From NCBI RefSeq assembly GCF_011045165.1, contig NZ_JAAKZI010000013.1:1-64000 (forward strand): 64,000 nucleotides of DNA. Reading direction: 5' to 3'. This stretch comes from Arthrobacter silviterrae (GTDB taxonomy: Bacteria > Actinomycetota > Actinomycetes > Actinomycetales > Micrococcaceae). This document shows positions 9,101 through 17,212 of this stretch, piece by piece. The notes beneath the pieces were generated by a model that saw nothing but the letters and a program-made list of their open reading frames with translations, searched no databases and was not told where the DNA came from. Position 1 is the stretch's first letter, and each line of letters begins with the position of its first letter. Made by a program: the position numbers and the translations under genes.

Positions 9101-10336
9101 ATGCTCGGTTCTAATCCTCGTGTCACGATAATCGGCCTGAACTATGCCCCGGAGCCTACGGGCATCGCACCTTACACGACGCGTCTTGCCGAACGATTGG
9201 TCGCCTCTGGATACAGCGTCCATGTCGTAACGGGGTACCCGCACTACCCGGTGTGGAAACGAGACCCGAGGTACTCTGGATGGCAAGACGACGAGAGCCT
9301 TAATGGAGTCCCCATAAAGAGGCTCCGCCACTTCATCCCCAGTTCAACGACGAACTTGAACCGGATGCACATGGAGCTTAGCTTTGGAGTCAGGCTGATA
9401 TTGGCACGTTGGAGCAGCCCGGACGTCATCCTGATGGTCAGCCCATCACTTTTTGCAAGCGCACTTGTCTTGTTGCGTGCGAAGCTGGGTCCCTCGAAAC
9501 CTTCCACGGGCGTTTGGATCCAGGATATCTACTGCCGGGGTCTTGAAGAAACTGGTTCAGGAAATTCACTTCAAACCAAACTGATGAAAAAGTTTGAGGG
9601 AATTGTCTTCCGGTCAGCGACTGGTGTGACCGTAATCCATGATCGATTCCGCGAGTTCCTAATCAACGAGTTAGGTGTCACTGGCAACAATATTGAGGTG
9701 ATCCGGAACTGGACACACTTGAGGGAGAGCTCACACATTGACCGCTTGGGCACACGTCGGTCACGCGGCTGGGGTACGGAGACTGTGGTCCTCCATGCTG
9801 GCAATATGGGAGTGAAGCAGGCTTTGGAAAATGTGGTTGAGGCCGCAAGGACTGCTGACGCACTAGGTGCAAAAGTAAAGTTTGTTCTCCTTGGCGGGGG
9901 CAACCAGAGGAATAAGATCCAGGCGATGGCGAAAGGAATCGATAGGATTGAATTCATCTCACCGGTCCCTGACGAAGAATTTAATGCGATCCTACATTCG
10001 GCCGACATCTTGCTAGTCAATGAGATGCCAGGACTGAAAGAAATGGCCGTACCCAGCAAGCTGACATCATACTTTTCTGCGGGCCTTCCAGTTATCGCTG
10101 CAACGGAGTCGAACAGCACTACTGCCGCTGAAGTCTTGTCCTCCGGCGGGGGGCTGCGCGTGGATCCAGGACAGCCTGAGGCACTTCTTGAGGCAGTCTT
10201 GAAGATTACGGCCGATCCAGCACTTTCGGAGGCGCTAGGACGAGCCGGCCAAAACTACGCCAGAAATGTCCTGTCAGAGGAAACGGCTATAATTCAGTAC
10301 AGCGCATGGTTGCGCGAACTCGCCGCAGCAAAGTAA
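9101..10336 (+). CDS. WcaI-like glycosyltransferase (GT4)
   Basis: About 411 residues. The opening RVTIIGLNYAPEPTGIAPYT is characteristic of the WcaI/colanic-acid fucosyltransferase-like group of GT4 enzymes. It is followed by VVTGYPHYPVWKRDPRYSG, also typical of that group, and a C-terminal donor-site region around LLVNEMPGLKEMAVPSKLTS. Together with gmd and fcl downstream it suggests that fucose or a related deoxysugar enters the polymer. Base composition is intermediate between the AT-rich island and the GC-rich core. No strong Shine-Dalgarno precedes ATG 9101. Confidence 0.85.
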   Translation: MLGSNPRVTIIGLNYAPEPTGIAPYTTRLAERLVASGYSVHVVTGYPHYPVWKRDPRYSGWQDDESLNGVPIKRLRHFIPSSTTNLNRMHMELSFGVRLILARWSSPDVILMVSPSLFASALVLLRAKLGPSKPSTGVWIQDIYCRGLEETGSGNSLQTKLMKKFEGIVFRSATGVTVIHDRFREFLINELGVTGNNIEVIRNWTHLRESSHIDRLGTRRSRGWGTETVVLHAGNMGVKQALENVVEAARTADALGAKVKFVLLGGGNQRNKIQAMAKGIDRIEFISPVPDEEFNAILHSADILLVNEMPGLKEMAVPSKLTSYFSAGLPVIAATESNSTTAAEVLSSGGGLRVDPGQPEALLEAVLKITADPALSEALGRAGQNYARNVLSEETAIIQYSAWLRELAAAK

Positions 10337-10406
10337 CGCGGAGCATGCCGCTGGACGGCTAGACGGCTGGACCAAGACCAATTCATTCTAAGTAGGGGGA
10401 CATGCG

Positions 10407-11435
10407 TTGACCAAGCGCGCACTCATCACCGGCATCACTGGACAAGATGGCTCATATCTCGCAGAGCTCTTGCTTCAGAAGGGCTACGAAGTTCATGGGC
10501 TAATTCGCCGAGCTTCAACTTTCAATACGACAAGAATCGACCACTTGTACGTGGATGCACACAACCCCGACGCCAAACTATTCCTGCACTACGGGGATCT
10601 GAGCGACGGCGCCCGCTTGGTGACCCTGCTTGCTGGCATCCAACCGGACGAGGTGTACAACCTGGCGGCGCAGTCTCATGTGCGGGTGTCCTTCGACGAG
10701 CCGGAACACACTGCTGATACGACTGGCGTTGGCACCGTTCGGCTGCTCGAGGCCCTTCGCATGTCAGGAGTGAATGCGCGCTTCTACCAGGCATCGACCT
10801 CGGAAATGTTTGGGGCAACGCCTCCCCCGCAAGGCGAGGACACTCCTTTTTATCCTCGCTCACCGTATGGTGCGGCCAAGGTATACAGCTACTGGATCAC
10901 CAAGAACTATCGCGAGGCCTACGGACTGTTTGCCGTCAACGGCATTCTGTTCAACCATGAATCACCACGTCGCGGCGAGACTTTTGTGACACGAAAGATC
11001 ACCAGGGCAGTCGCAGCCATCAAGGCTGGCAAGCAGAATGAGCTCTATATGGGCAACTTGGACGCTATCCGTGACTGGGGGTATGCGGCCGAATACGTTG
11101 AAGGAATGTGGCGCATGCTGCAGGTCGACGAGCCCGAAGATTTCGTCCTGGCAACTGGAGTTGGCTATACCGTCAAGGACTTCCTTCAGGTCGCATTCGA
11201 CCACGCCGGCCTCAACTGGGAAGACCACGTCAAGTTCGACGATCGGTACCTCCGTCCTACAGAGGTAGATGCTCTCATTGGTGACCCTTCCAAGGCCCGT
11301 GCCAAGCTCGGCTGGAAGACGACGGTGGAAACTCCTGAATTGGCACGCATCATGGTTGACGCGGACATCGAGATTCTTAAGAACGCGGGTAGCCACTGGG
11401 TTGACTCAGTGGATCTCGACAGTTGGAAGAACTAA
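10407..11435 (+). CDS. gmd: GDP-mannose 4,6-dehydratase
   Basis: About 342 residues, the usual length. It converts GDP-D-mannose to GDP-4-keto-6-deoxy-D-mannose. The N-terminal Rossmann motif is [19 protein letters not shown], followed by [12 protein letters not shown]. The catalytic site shows STSEMFG and [10 protein letters not shown] (YxxxK), and [18 protein letters not shown] is the family hallmark. The start is TTG 10407: GTAGGGGGA lies just upstream and the nearby ATG runs into a stop at once. It is followed three bases later by fcl, with which it forms the GDP-L-fucose pathway. Confidence 0.96.
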   Translation: MTKRALITGITGQDGSYLAELLLQKGYEVHGLIRRASTFNTTRIDHLYVDAHNPDAKLFLHYGDLSDGARLVTLLAGIQPDEVYNLAAQSHVRVSFDEPEHTADTTGVGTVRLLEALRMSGVNARFYQASTSEMFGATPPPQGEDTPFYPRSPYGAAKVYSYWITKNYREAYGLFAVNGILFNHESPRRGETFVTRKITRAVAAIKAGKQNELYMGNLDAIRDWGYAAEYVEGMWRMLQVDEPEDFVLATGVGYTVKDFLQVAFDHAGLNWEDHVKFDDRYLRPTEVDALIGDPSKARAKLGWKTTVETPELARIMVDADIEILKNAGSHWVDSVDLDSWKN

Positions 11436-11438
11436 GAC

Positions 11439-12407
11439 ATGGACGTGGATTTCACGCCTGGGCGCCTCGAACGAAGCGCCACGTTCTATGTGGCCGGCCA
11501 CCGCGGTCTAGTGGGGTCGGGTATTTGGCGCAACCTTGAGTCAGAAGGTTTCACAAACCTGGTGGGCAGGACTTCTGCCGAGCTTGATTTGAAGAACAGA
11601 GAAGCAACCTTCGCGTTCTTTGCTGAAACCAAGCCCCGTTATGTAGTTCTTGCGGCGGCGAAGGTAGGTGGCATTTTGGCCAACAGCACCTACCCAGTTG
11701 ACTTCTTGAGCGACAATCTCCGGATCCAGGTCAACGTACTCGACGCAGCCCGCGAACACGGCGTCGAACGTTTGCTTTTCCTCGGCTCGTCCTGCATTTA
11801 CCCCAAACTGGCTGAGCAGCCAATCCGTGAAGACTCCCTGCTCACCGGCCACTTGGAACCAACCAACGACGCCTACGCCATCGCCAAGATCGCAGGCATT
11901 CTTCAGATCCAGGCTGTACGCCGCCAATATGGGCTGCCCTGGATATCGGCCATGCCAACCAACCTTTATGGCCCTGGAGACAACTTCTCACCCAAGGGAT
12001 CGCATGTCCTACCAGCACTCATCCGCCGTTACGACGAGGCGGTCAAATCCGGCTCTCCGACGGTTACCAACTGGGGCACTGGCTCACCGCGACGCGAGTT
12101 CCTGCACGTAGACGATATGGCGGCCGCCTGTCTGCACCTTATGGAGAACTACGACGGTGACGCGCAGGTCAACGTAGGTACAGGTACTGATGTAACTATC
12201 AAGGAATTGGCTGAAGCCGTCGCAGAAGCGACTGGCTTTACTGGGCAGATGGAATGGGACACCACCAAACCAGATGGAACGCCTCAGAAGCTCCTGGACG
12301 TATCCAAGCTGGCCGACGCTGGCTGGACATCGTCAATCAGCCTTACAGACGGGGTGAAGACCACCGTCGAGTGGTACCGCGCTCACTCGGAATCAATCAG
12401 AGAGTAA
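11439..12407 (+). CDS. fcl: GDP-L-fucose synthase
   Basis: About 322 residues. An NADPH-dependent epimerase/reductase that turns the gmd product into GDP-L-fucose. It has the Rossmann motif VAGHRGLVGSGIWR, the catalytic segments GSSCIYPK and YAIAKIAG (YxxxK), and MPTNLYGPGDNF, all standard for WcaG/Fcl. It begins three bases after gmd and ends before a hairpin terminator at 12429-12461, so gmd-fcl, perhaps with the wcaI-like gene, is one transcription unit. The first ten residues before the Rossmann fold may be dispensable. Confidence 0.96.
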   Translation: MDVDFTPGRLERSATFYVAGHRGLVGSGIWRNLESEGFTNLVGRTSAELDLKNREATFAFFAETKPRYVVLAAAKVGGILANSTYPVDFLSDNLRIQVNVLDAAREHGVERLLFLGSSCIYPKLAEQPIREDSLLTGHLEPTNDAYAIAKIAGILQIQAVRRQYGLPWISAMPTNLYGPGDNFSPKGSHVLPALIRRYDEAVKSGSPTVTNWGTGSPRREFLHVDDMAAACLHLMENYDGDAQVNVGTGTDVTIKELAEAVAEATGFTGQMEWDTTKPDGTPQKLLDVSKLADAGWTSSISLTDGVKTTVEWYRAHSESIRE

Positions 12408-12428
12408 TCTAAGTTCATACCTCAGTGA

Positions 12429-12461
12429 AAATGGCGGTCTCTTCTCCAGGGGCCGCCATTT
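12429..12461 (+). terminator. Hairpin terminator after fcl
   Basis: AAATGGCGG and CCGCCATTT form a perfect 9-bp stem that wobble pairs extend inward, about 20 bases after the fcl stop. The flanking A and T runs make it a plausible intrinsic terminator. Confidence 0.7.
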
Positions 12462-12516
12462 CATCGAAACGAATGCCAACGCACAACAACTCGGGATGCT
12501 ACCCGGCTAGGAAGAT

Positions 12517-13431
12517 ATGGACCAGGTCGAGACGCTCACCATGCACGAAGGGGTCTTGCTAACCCACGCTTTATTAGCGTATTTAGCATCCGAAAACGAC
12601 ATTCGGGTGCTGTTCGTAAAAGGCCCAGGCGTTGTGTTGCAAGGGCTCCGGGAAGGTCACCAGTCCACCGACGCTGACGTTCTAATTGAGCCGCAAAACT
12701 TTGATCGCTTTCTCACGCTGGTCGAATCACGTGGTTGGCTTCGCCGTCCAAGCGACCCTGATGGCGAGCGCTTCCCCACCCACTCGGTAACCTACTACCA
12801 CCCTCAGTGGCCCAATGACATCGATGCACACAAGTCATTCCCCGGTTTCGAAGCAAATTCGGATACGGCGTTTGACGTAATGTGGGATGGTCATACGACT
12901 GTTCGCATGGCTAACCGGGAGATTCCAGTTCCTTCACTCGAAGCATCACGGCTTATCTTGGCCGTTCATTCCCTACGATCCGAGTGGAAACACCGGGAGC
13001 AACGAGAGTACGACTTTTTACTCGGTCTGGAAATCTCTGACCAGAAAGCATTCCTGTCGATCTGCACTGGCGTCGGTGCCCTTGCTGCGGCGAGACCATT
13101 CATTGCCGCCAAATTGGGGGACGACGTGATTTCGGAATGGCCAAAGCCCTCCCCCGAATGGGTCTTCCGGCTATCTGCTAAGACGGGTGGGCTCGGCAGA
13201 TGGCATATGCTGCGGCAGACTCCGTGGCAGAAGATTCCACGCACGGTATGGCGAGATCTATTTCCGCCCACCGAGGTACTCCTCATGAATAACCTCTACA
13301 CCAATACAACGCCAATCGGCTTGGCGAAGGCATATTTGGCTCGCTTCAAGTCCGCCATGCGCACCCTACTATTGTCCCGATCAAAATTAAATGTCCGATC
13401 CACTCAAGCTAAGAGCAGATCGGACATTTAG
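12517..13431 (+). CDS. Uncharacterised nucleotidyltransferase (NTP_transf_5 type)
   Basis: About 304 residues. The N-terminal part has LFVKGPGVVLQG and STDADVLIEPQNFDRFL, the G-x(n)-D-x-D pattern of the minimal nucleotidyltransferase fold, and later NDIDAHKSF as a probable third acidic strand. Members of this group are often found in polysaccharide or lasso/lanthipeptide-like clusters but have no established substrate. It follows the fcl terminator, so it is probably separately transcribed, and it may modify a sugar or a surface protein. Its last bases and stop codon lie inside a hairpin at 13388-13430. Confidence 0.65.
   Translation: MDQVETLTMHEGVLLTHALLAYLASENDIRVLFVKGPGVVLQGLREGHQSTDADVLIEPQNFDRFLTLVESRGWLRRPSDPDGERFPTHSVTYYHPQWPNDIDAHKSFPGFEANSDTAFDVMWDGHTTVRMANREIPVPSLEASRLILAVHSLRSEWKHREQREYDFLLGLEISDQKAFLSICTGVGALAAARPFIAAKLGDDVISEWPKPSPEWVFRLSAKTGGLGRWHMLRQTPWQKIPRTVWRDLFPPTEVLLMNNLYTNTTPIGLAKAYLARFKSAMRTLLLSRSKLNVRSTQAKSRSDI
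13388..13430 (-). terminator. Terminator-like hairpin shared by convergent genes
   Basis: A 13-bp perfect inverted repeat (TAAATGTCCGATC and its complement, 17-base loop). On the minus strand it is followed by a T-rich run, so it best serves the gene at 13467-14009. It overlaps the 3' end and stop codon of the convergent plus-strand gene. Confidence 0.65.
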
Positions 13432-13466
13432 CGATGAAACGCAAATCGGTGTCAGGTTGATACCTT

Positions 13467-14009
13467 CTACAGAACGGTAATTCCAACCGTCGAACTTGCC
13501 GTGTTATTGGCCGCGTTCGTGTCGTTGGCGGCCAAAGATGCATTGATTGTCTGAGGTCCAGTCAACACACCCAATGGCAAGGAAACCAGACCCAAGTTAA
13601 TAACCTCACTTGCGCCTGGAGCAAGAACTGGCAAGATAATTGTGGCAGTTGTACCAAGGATCGTGATCGTTGCAAGCCCGTCAGCGGATACCAGCGTCAG
13701 CTGGGACAATGTTGACGGGAACGTAAGAGTCAATACTTCTCCACCCGTTGATACAGAGGTCCCAAGGTTGGTAACCGTCAGGGTGTTTGCCAATGTCACA
13801 TTTGCATTGAGCAGGCTACCCAATATGCCGACAGTGAGTGTCTGGGACCCTCCAAAGGCAATACCGAGATCAGTGGACGCAGTTGAGGCACTCGCGGCCG
13901 GAGCCGCAATTGCTGCTGCGATGACGGGAACGGACCAAGCGGCACCCTTGACGATTGCACGGCGGTTGCGCGGCTTGTTGGCAAAATTCTGCTGTTCGAG
14001 TTCAGACAC
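13467..14009 (-). CDS. Secreted low-complexity surface protein with twin-Arg signal
   Basis: About 180 residues from GTG 14009, with GGGGGAG upstream. The N-terminus RNRRAIVKGAAWSVPVIAAA, ending in AAPAASAS, is a twin-arginine-like signal peptide of a type common in Micrococcaceae surface proteins. The mature part is rich in Thr, Leu, Ala and Asn, has no Cys and almost no charge, and has a beta-rich rhythm (LANTLTVTNLGTSVS, NASLAANDTNAANNTASST) resembling CARDB/DUF11-like adhesion repeats. No anchor motif is visible. It is not obviously part of the polysaccharide operon. Function unknown; probably a cell-surface or extracellular structural protein. Confidence 0.65.
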   Translation of the reverse strand: MSELEQQNFANKPRNRRAIVKGAAWSVPVIAAAIAAPAASASTASTDLGIAFGGSQTLTVGILGSLLNANVTLANTLTVTNLGTSVSTGGEVLTLTFPSTLSQLTLVSADGLATITILGTTATIILPVLAPGASEVINLGLVSLPLGVLTGPQTINASLAANDTNAANNTASSTVGITVL

Positions 14010-14170
14010 GAACTCCCCCTAAAAGTAGAAAGCGTATTGGCCACCCCCAAATGGAAGGCCTAAACGAATTCAATCGTGGGGATTAATGGTTTGCATCGGG
14101 AAAACAAAACCCTGTCGCAGATAGTGCTCTTTGATGTCGCAGATAGTCACTTTGCGTTCCCGCTTAGCGG

Positions 14171-15139
14171 CTATGACAGTGCTTCCACTTCCCTTCGCGT
14201 TGCGCGGGAGCGCGACCTCAGCTCGCTGGGATGCCCCAGCTGTGCCTCATTCAAGGTCCTGCGCATTTGCACCAGGGAGGAGAAGCCTGCGTGCTCGGCA
14301 ATCTTTTCCAGTGACAGCACCTCCAGCTTCGGGTCCTTCAGGAGCCTCAGTGCCAGGTCAGTGCGGTGGTTCCTGATGACCTCCGCGATGGCCAGGTTGT
14401 GGCTCTTGAAGTCGCGCTGGAGCTGCCGGAGGGAGACGGAGAGCTCGTGGGCCAGGCTTGCGGGCGTGAGCTCCCTGTTGCCCGCCGTGGCTGCTATATA
14501 GGCCATGGCCTGGTCGAATATGCTCTTGCGCCCGGAGCCGCTCACCACGGCGCCCAGGTTCTCCAGCAAGATGCCGCCGACCATTTCATGCAGCAGCTTC
14601 TCCATGAAGTAGGCGGCCACGGAGGGGATGTCGCCGTCCTGCTCCAAGGCCTGCTGGATGAAGCCCAGCGTGGGCGGAAGCATGGTGGCCACGGAGTCAA
14701 GTTCATGAAGGGTGGGCGATTCCGTAATGCCAAAGTCGCGCAGGACCTGCAGCGGCAAGGTAACGGAGACCAGTTCGACGTCTTCCACAATGTCCATTTG
14801 GAAATTGGTGGACCTGCTGTACATCCAGACGCTGCCGGGCCGGGCAACCAATTCCTGCTCCGTGTAGTCTTCCATCAGGTCAAGGCGGCCGGTATGCACG
14901 TATGCCAGGATGACGCTGTCATGTCCGTCCACCTGGCCCATGACATGGCTGTTGCCGGCGGTGATCTCGAGGTTGAAAATGCCCGTTTCGCCAAAGTCGA
15001 TGCCGCGGACAGAGTAGCGCTGGTTTGCGGCGGGCCTGAGGTTCAGGCCATAGGAAGGCGTCAGACGGGCCAAGCCCTCGCGATGCGGCATGCTGCCGGA
15101 TCGCCTGTCTGAAGATACGAAAAACCTACGTGCAACCAA
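14171..15139 (-). CDS. AraC-family transcriptional regulator
   Basis: About 322 residues. The C-terminal 100 residues carry the double helix-turn-helix of AraC/XylS proteins: LTPASLAHELSVSLRQLQRDF and then LSLEKIAEHAGFSSLVQMRR. The N-terminal 180 residues are a cupin-like ligand-sensing region of the AraC-binding-like type (VRGIDFGETGIFNLEITAGN, SVWMYSRSTNFQMD). Ligand and targets are unknown. It sits alone between the surface protein and sufU, with no adjacent catabolic operon in the window. The start is uncertain: TTG 15139 follows GGGGGA, and ATG 15091 is the alternative. Confidence 0.85.
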   Translation of the reverse strand: MVARRFFVSSDRRSGSMPHREGLARLTPSYGLNLRPAANQRYSVRGIDFGETGIFNLEITAGNSHVMGQVDGHDSVILAYVHTGRLDLMEDYTEQELVARPGSVWMYSRSTNFQMDIVEDVELVSVTLPLQVLRDFGITESPTLHELDSVATMLPPTLGFIQQALEQDGDIPSVAAYFMEKLLHEMVGGILLENLGAVVSGSGRKSIFDQAMAYIAATAGNRELTPASLAHELSVSLRQLQRDFKSHNLAIAEVIRNHRTDLALRLLKDPKLEVLSLEKIAEHAGFSSLVQMRRTLNEAQLGHPSELRSRSRATRREVEALS

Positions 15140-15273
15140 TGCCGTCCCCCGAGGATGATCACCAGTGGTGTCCCCCCAATAAGGACACCTGAGGCAACCA
15201 TATACGGCATCAGGGACTTGTTGCAGTCTGTACTTTTGTTTGTGTCACCGCTATGACGCAAACTGACCGCCAA

Positions 15274-15747
15274 TCAGGCCGTTTGGCCCAGCGCATCCTC
15301 CGCTGCCACCCACGCCAGCATGGCGCATTTCACACGGGCCGGGAACTTCGAGACGCCCGATAGCGCCGCAGCGTCGCCCAGGACTTCCTCATCAGCTTCC
15401 AGCTTGCCGCGGGATCGCATCACCTCACGGAAATTGCCGATCATGGCCTGAAACTCCTCCGCCCCCAGTCCAACGATCTGCTCGCTGAGGATGGACGCGG
15501 ATGCCATGGAAATGGAGCAGCCGTCCCCGGCCCAGTGGATGCCGGAGATCTTCTTCTCCGTCCCCGTGCCCTCGGTCTCGAGCCGGAGCGTGATCTCATC
15601 CCCGCACACCGGATTGAGCTGGTGGCATTGGCCCGTGCCGGCCGGCAGGTCCTCCCCCGACAGCTGGTTGTTGGGCAGGTCCGCCCCGGTGCGGGCCTTG
15701 GCCTGCTCCAGGATGATTTGTTGGTACAGCGAATCCAAGGCACTCAT
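15274..15747 (-). CDS. sufU: Fe-S cluster scaffold / sulfur acceptor SufU
   Basis: About 157 residues from ATG 15747. It shows the three conserved Cys positions of SufU: NPVCGDEITL, GDGCSISMASASI and VKCAMLAWVA, plus the insertion between the second and third that separates SufU from IscU. SufU in Gram-positive bacteria accepts sulfur from SufS via a zinc-bound site. The gene starts four bases after the sufS stop, so the pair is co-transcribed and probably translationally coupled. The rest of a suf operon (sufBCD) is not in this window. Confidence 0.93.
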   Translation of the reverse strand: MSALDSLYQQIILEQAKARTGADLPNNQLSGEDLPAGTGQCHQLNPVCGDEITLRLETEGTGTEKKISGIHWAGDGCSISMASASILSEQIVGLGAEEFQAMIGNFREVMRSRGKLEADEEVLGDAAALSGVSKFPARVKCAMLAWVAAEDALGQTA

Positions 15748-15751
15748 GCTC

Positions 15752-17062
15752 TTATGCTCCCGTGATGCCGAAGTAGGGGCGCACACCTGCCACGGCGGCC
15801 AGGAACGCATCCACCTCCCCGGTGGTGTTGTAGAGGTACGTGCTGGCGCGGGTGGAGGCGCTCAGCCCAAGCCGCCGGTGCAGGGGCTGCGCGCAATGGT
15901 GACCCACGCGCACGGCGACGCCGGCAGCGTCAAGGTACTGGCCGACGTCGTGCGCGTGCACGCCGTCCACCTCAAAGGCGGCAAGGCCGGCGCGGGCGGT
16001 GCCGGCGGAGGGACCCAGCACGCGGATGCCGGGGATGGCCTCCAGGCCGGCCACCATGCGCTGGCCCAGGGCTGCCTCCCACTCGTGGACCCGGTCCATG
16101 CCGGTCTCGCTGAGGTAGTTGACGGCCGTGGCGAAGGCCGCCGCCTGCGAGATGGCCTGGGTGCCGGCCTCGAAGCGCTGGGGCGAAGGCAGGTAGCCTG
16201 CCGCGTCCATGGTGACGGTGGTGATCATGGAGCCGCCTGTCAAAAACGGCGGCATGGCGTCCAGCAGCGCGGCCCGGCCGTACAGGGCGCCAATGCCCGT
16301 GGGGGCCAGCATCTTGTGGCCGGAGAACACGGCAAAGTCCACGTCCAGGGCCTTGACGTCCAGGGCCAGGTGGGGCGCGGACTGGCAGGCGTCCAGGACG
16401 ACCAGGGCGCCGACGTCGTGCGCCATGCGGGTCAGCTCCACCACGGGGTTGATCACGCCGGTGACGTTGGAGACGTGGGTGAAGGCAAACACCTTCGTGC
16501 GGTCGGTGAACAGGGCGGCGGCCGCCTCCATGTCCAGCGTGCCGTCCTCCATGATGGGGATGAACTTCAGCCCGGCCCCCGTGCGGCGGCACAGCTCCTG
16601 CCACGGGACCAGGTTGGCGTGGTGCTCCATCTCGGTCACCAGGACCTCGTCGCCGGAGCCCACGGCGAACTGGCGGGCTTCCTCGCTGACAGCGCCCACG
16701 CTGGCGTTGCCGAAGGAGTAGGCGATCAGGTTCAGCCCGGCGGTGGCGTTGGCCGTCCAGACCAGCTCGTTCTCCGCTGCGCCGATGAACGCGGCCACCG
16801 TGGCGCGGGCATCCTCAAACACGTCCGTGGCGGCCACGGCCAGGGTGTGCGCGCCGCGGTGCACGGCAGAATTGCGCTGCTCGTAGAACTCCTGTTCAGC
16901 CTCCATGACGCTGATGGGCTTTTGCGAGGTGGCGCCGGAGTCCAGGTACACCAGGGGCTTGCCGTTGACCTCCTGGTCCAGGATGGGGAAGTCGTTGCGA
17001 ATGCGGCGCACCTCCGCATCGGTCAACGGGCCGTCATGGAAGTGGTCAGCGGATTTCAACAC
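15752..17062 (-). CDS. sufS: Cysteine desulfurase SufS
   Basis: About 436 residues. A PLP-dependent class V aminotransferase-fold enzyme that releases sulfur from L-cysteine for Fe-S assembly. VYLDSGATSQKP opens the fold, TEMEHHANLVPWQ and DACQSAPH are cofactor-binding segments, FSGHKMLAPTG carries the Schiff-base Lys near residue 250, and RVGHHCAQPLHRR holds the persulfide Cys. Start GTG 17062 is preferred because AAGGAG lies five bases upstream; TTG 17065 would be too close. It is the first gene of a two-gene operon with sufU. The 147-bp gap to the upstream regulator gene probably holds its promoter. Confidence 0.95.
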   Translation of the reverse strand: MLKSADHFHDGPLTDAEVRRIRNDFPILDQEVNGKPLVYLDSGATSQKPISVMEAEQEFYEQRNSAVHRGAHTLAVAATDVFEDARATVAAFIGAAENELVWTANATAGLNLIAYSFGNASVGAVSEEARQFAVGSGDEVLVTEMEHHANLVPWQELCRRTGAGLKFIPIMEDGTLDMEAAAALFTDRTKVFAFTHVSNVTGVINPVVELTRMAHDVGALVVLDACQSAPHLALDVKALDVDFAVFSGHKMLAPTGIGALYGRAALLDAMPPFLTGGSMITTVTMDAAGYLPSPQRFEAGTQAISQAAAFATAVNYLSETGMDRVHEWEAALGQRMVAGLEAIPGIRVLGPSAGTARAGLAAFEVDGVHAHDVGQYLDAAGVAVRVGHHCAQPLHRRLGLSASTRASTYLYNTTGEVDAFLAAVAGVRPYFGITGA

Positions 17063-17212
17063 CAAAACTCCTTAAGCGCAGTGTCCCGCGGGGTGGCGGG
17101 GCTTGCCGGGCGGCCTGCAATTACGGCACATCCAACAAACCTAATTATCGCACCGATTCATTTTTGGCCGTAGTAAGGGTTTCCTTGGGTTCCCCTTCGG
17201 ATGGCCATTCAG

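Noticed and set aside
15491-17173. Long plus-strand ORF opposite sufS
   Set aside because: Antisense of a highly conserved gene; its composition follows the third codon positions of sufS. The same reason applies to the long ORFs opposite the LuxR genes, tatD and the transglutaminase gene.
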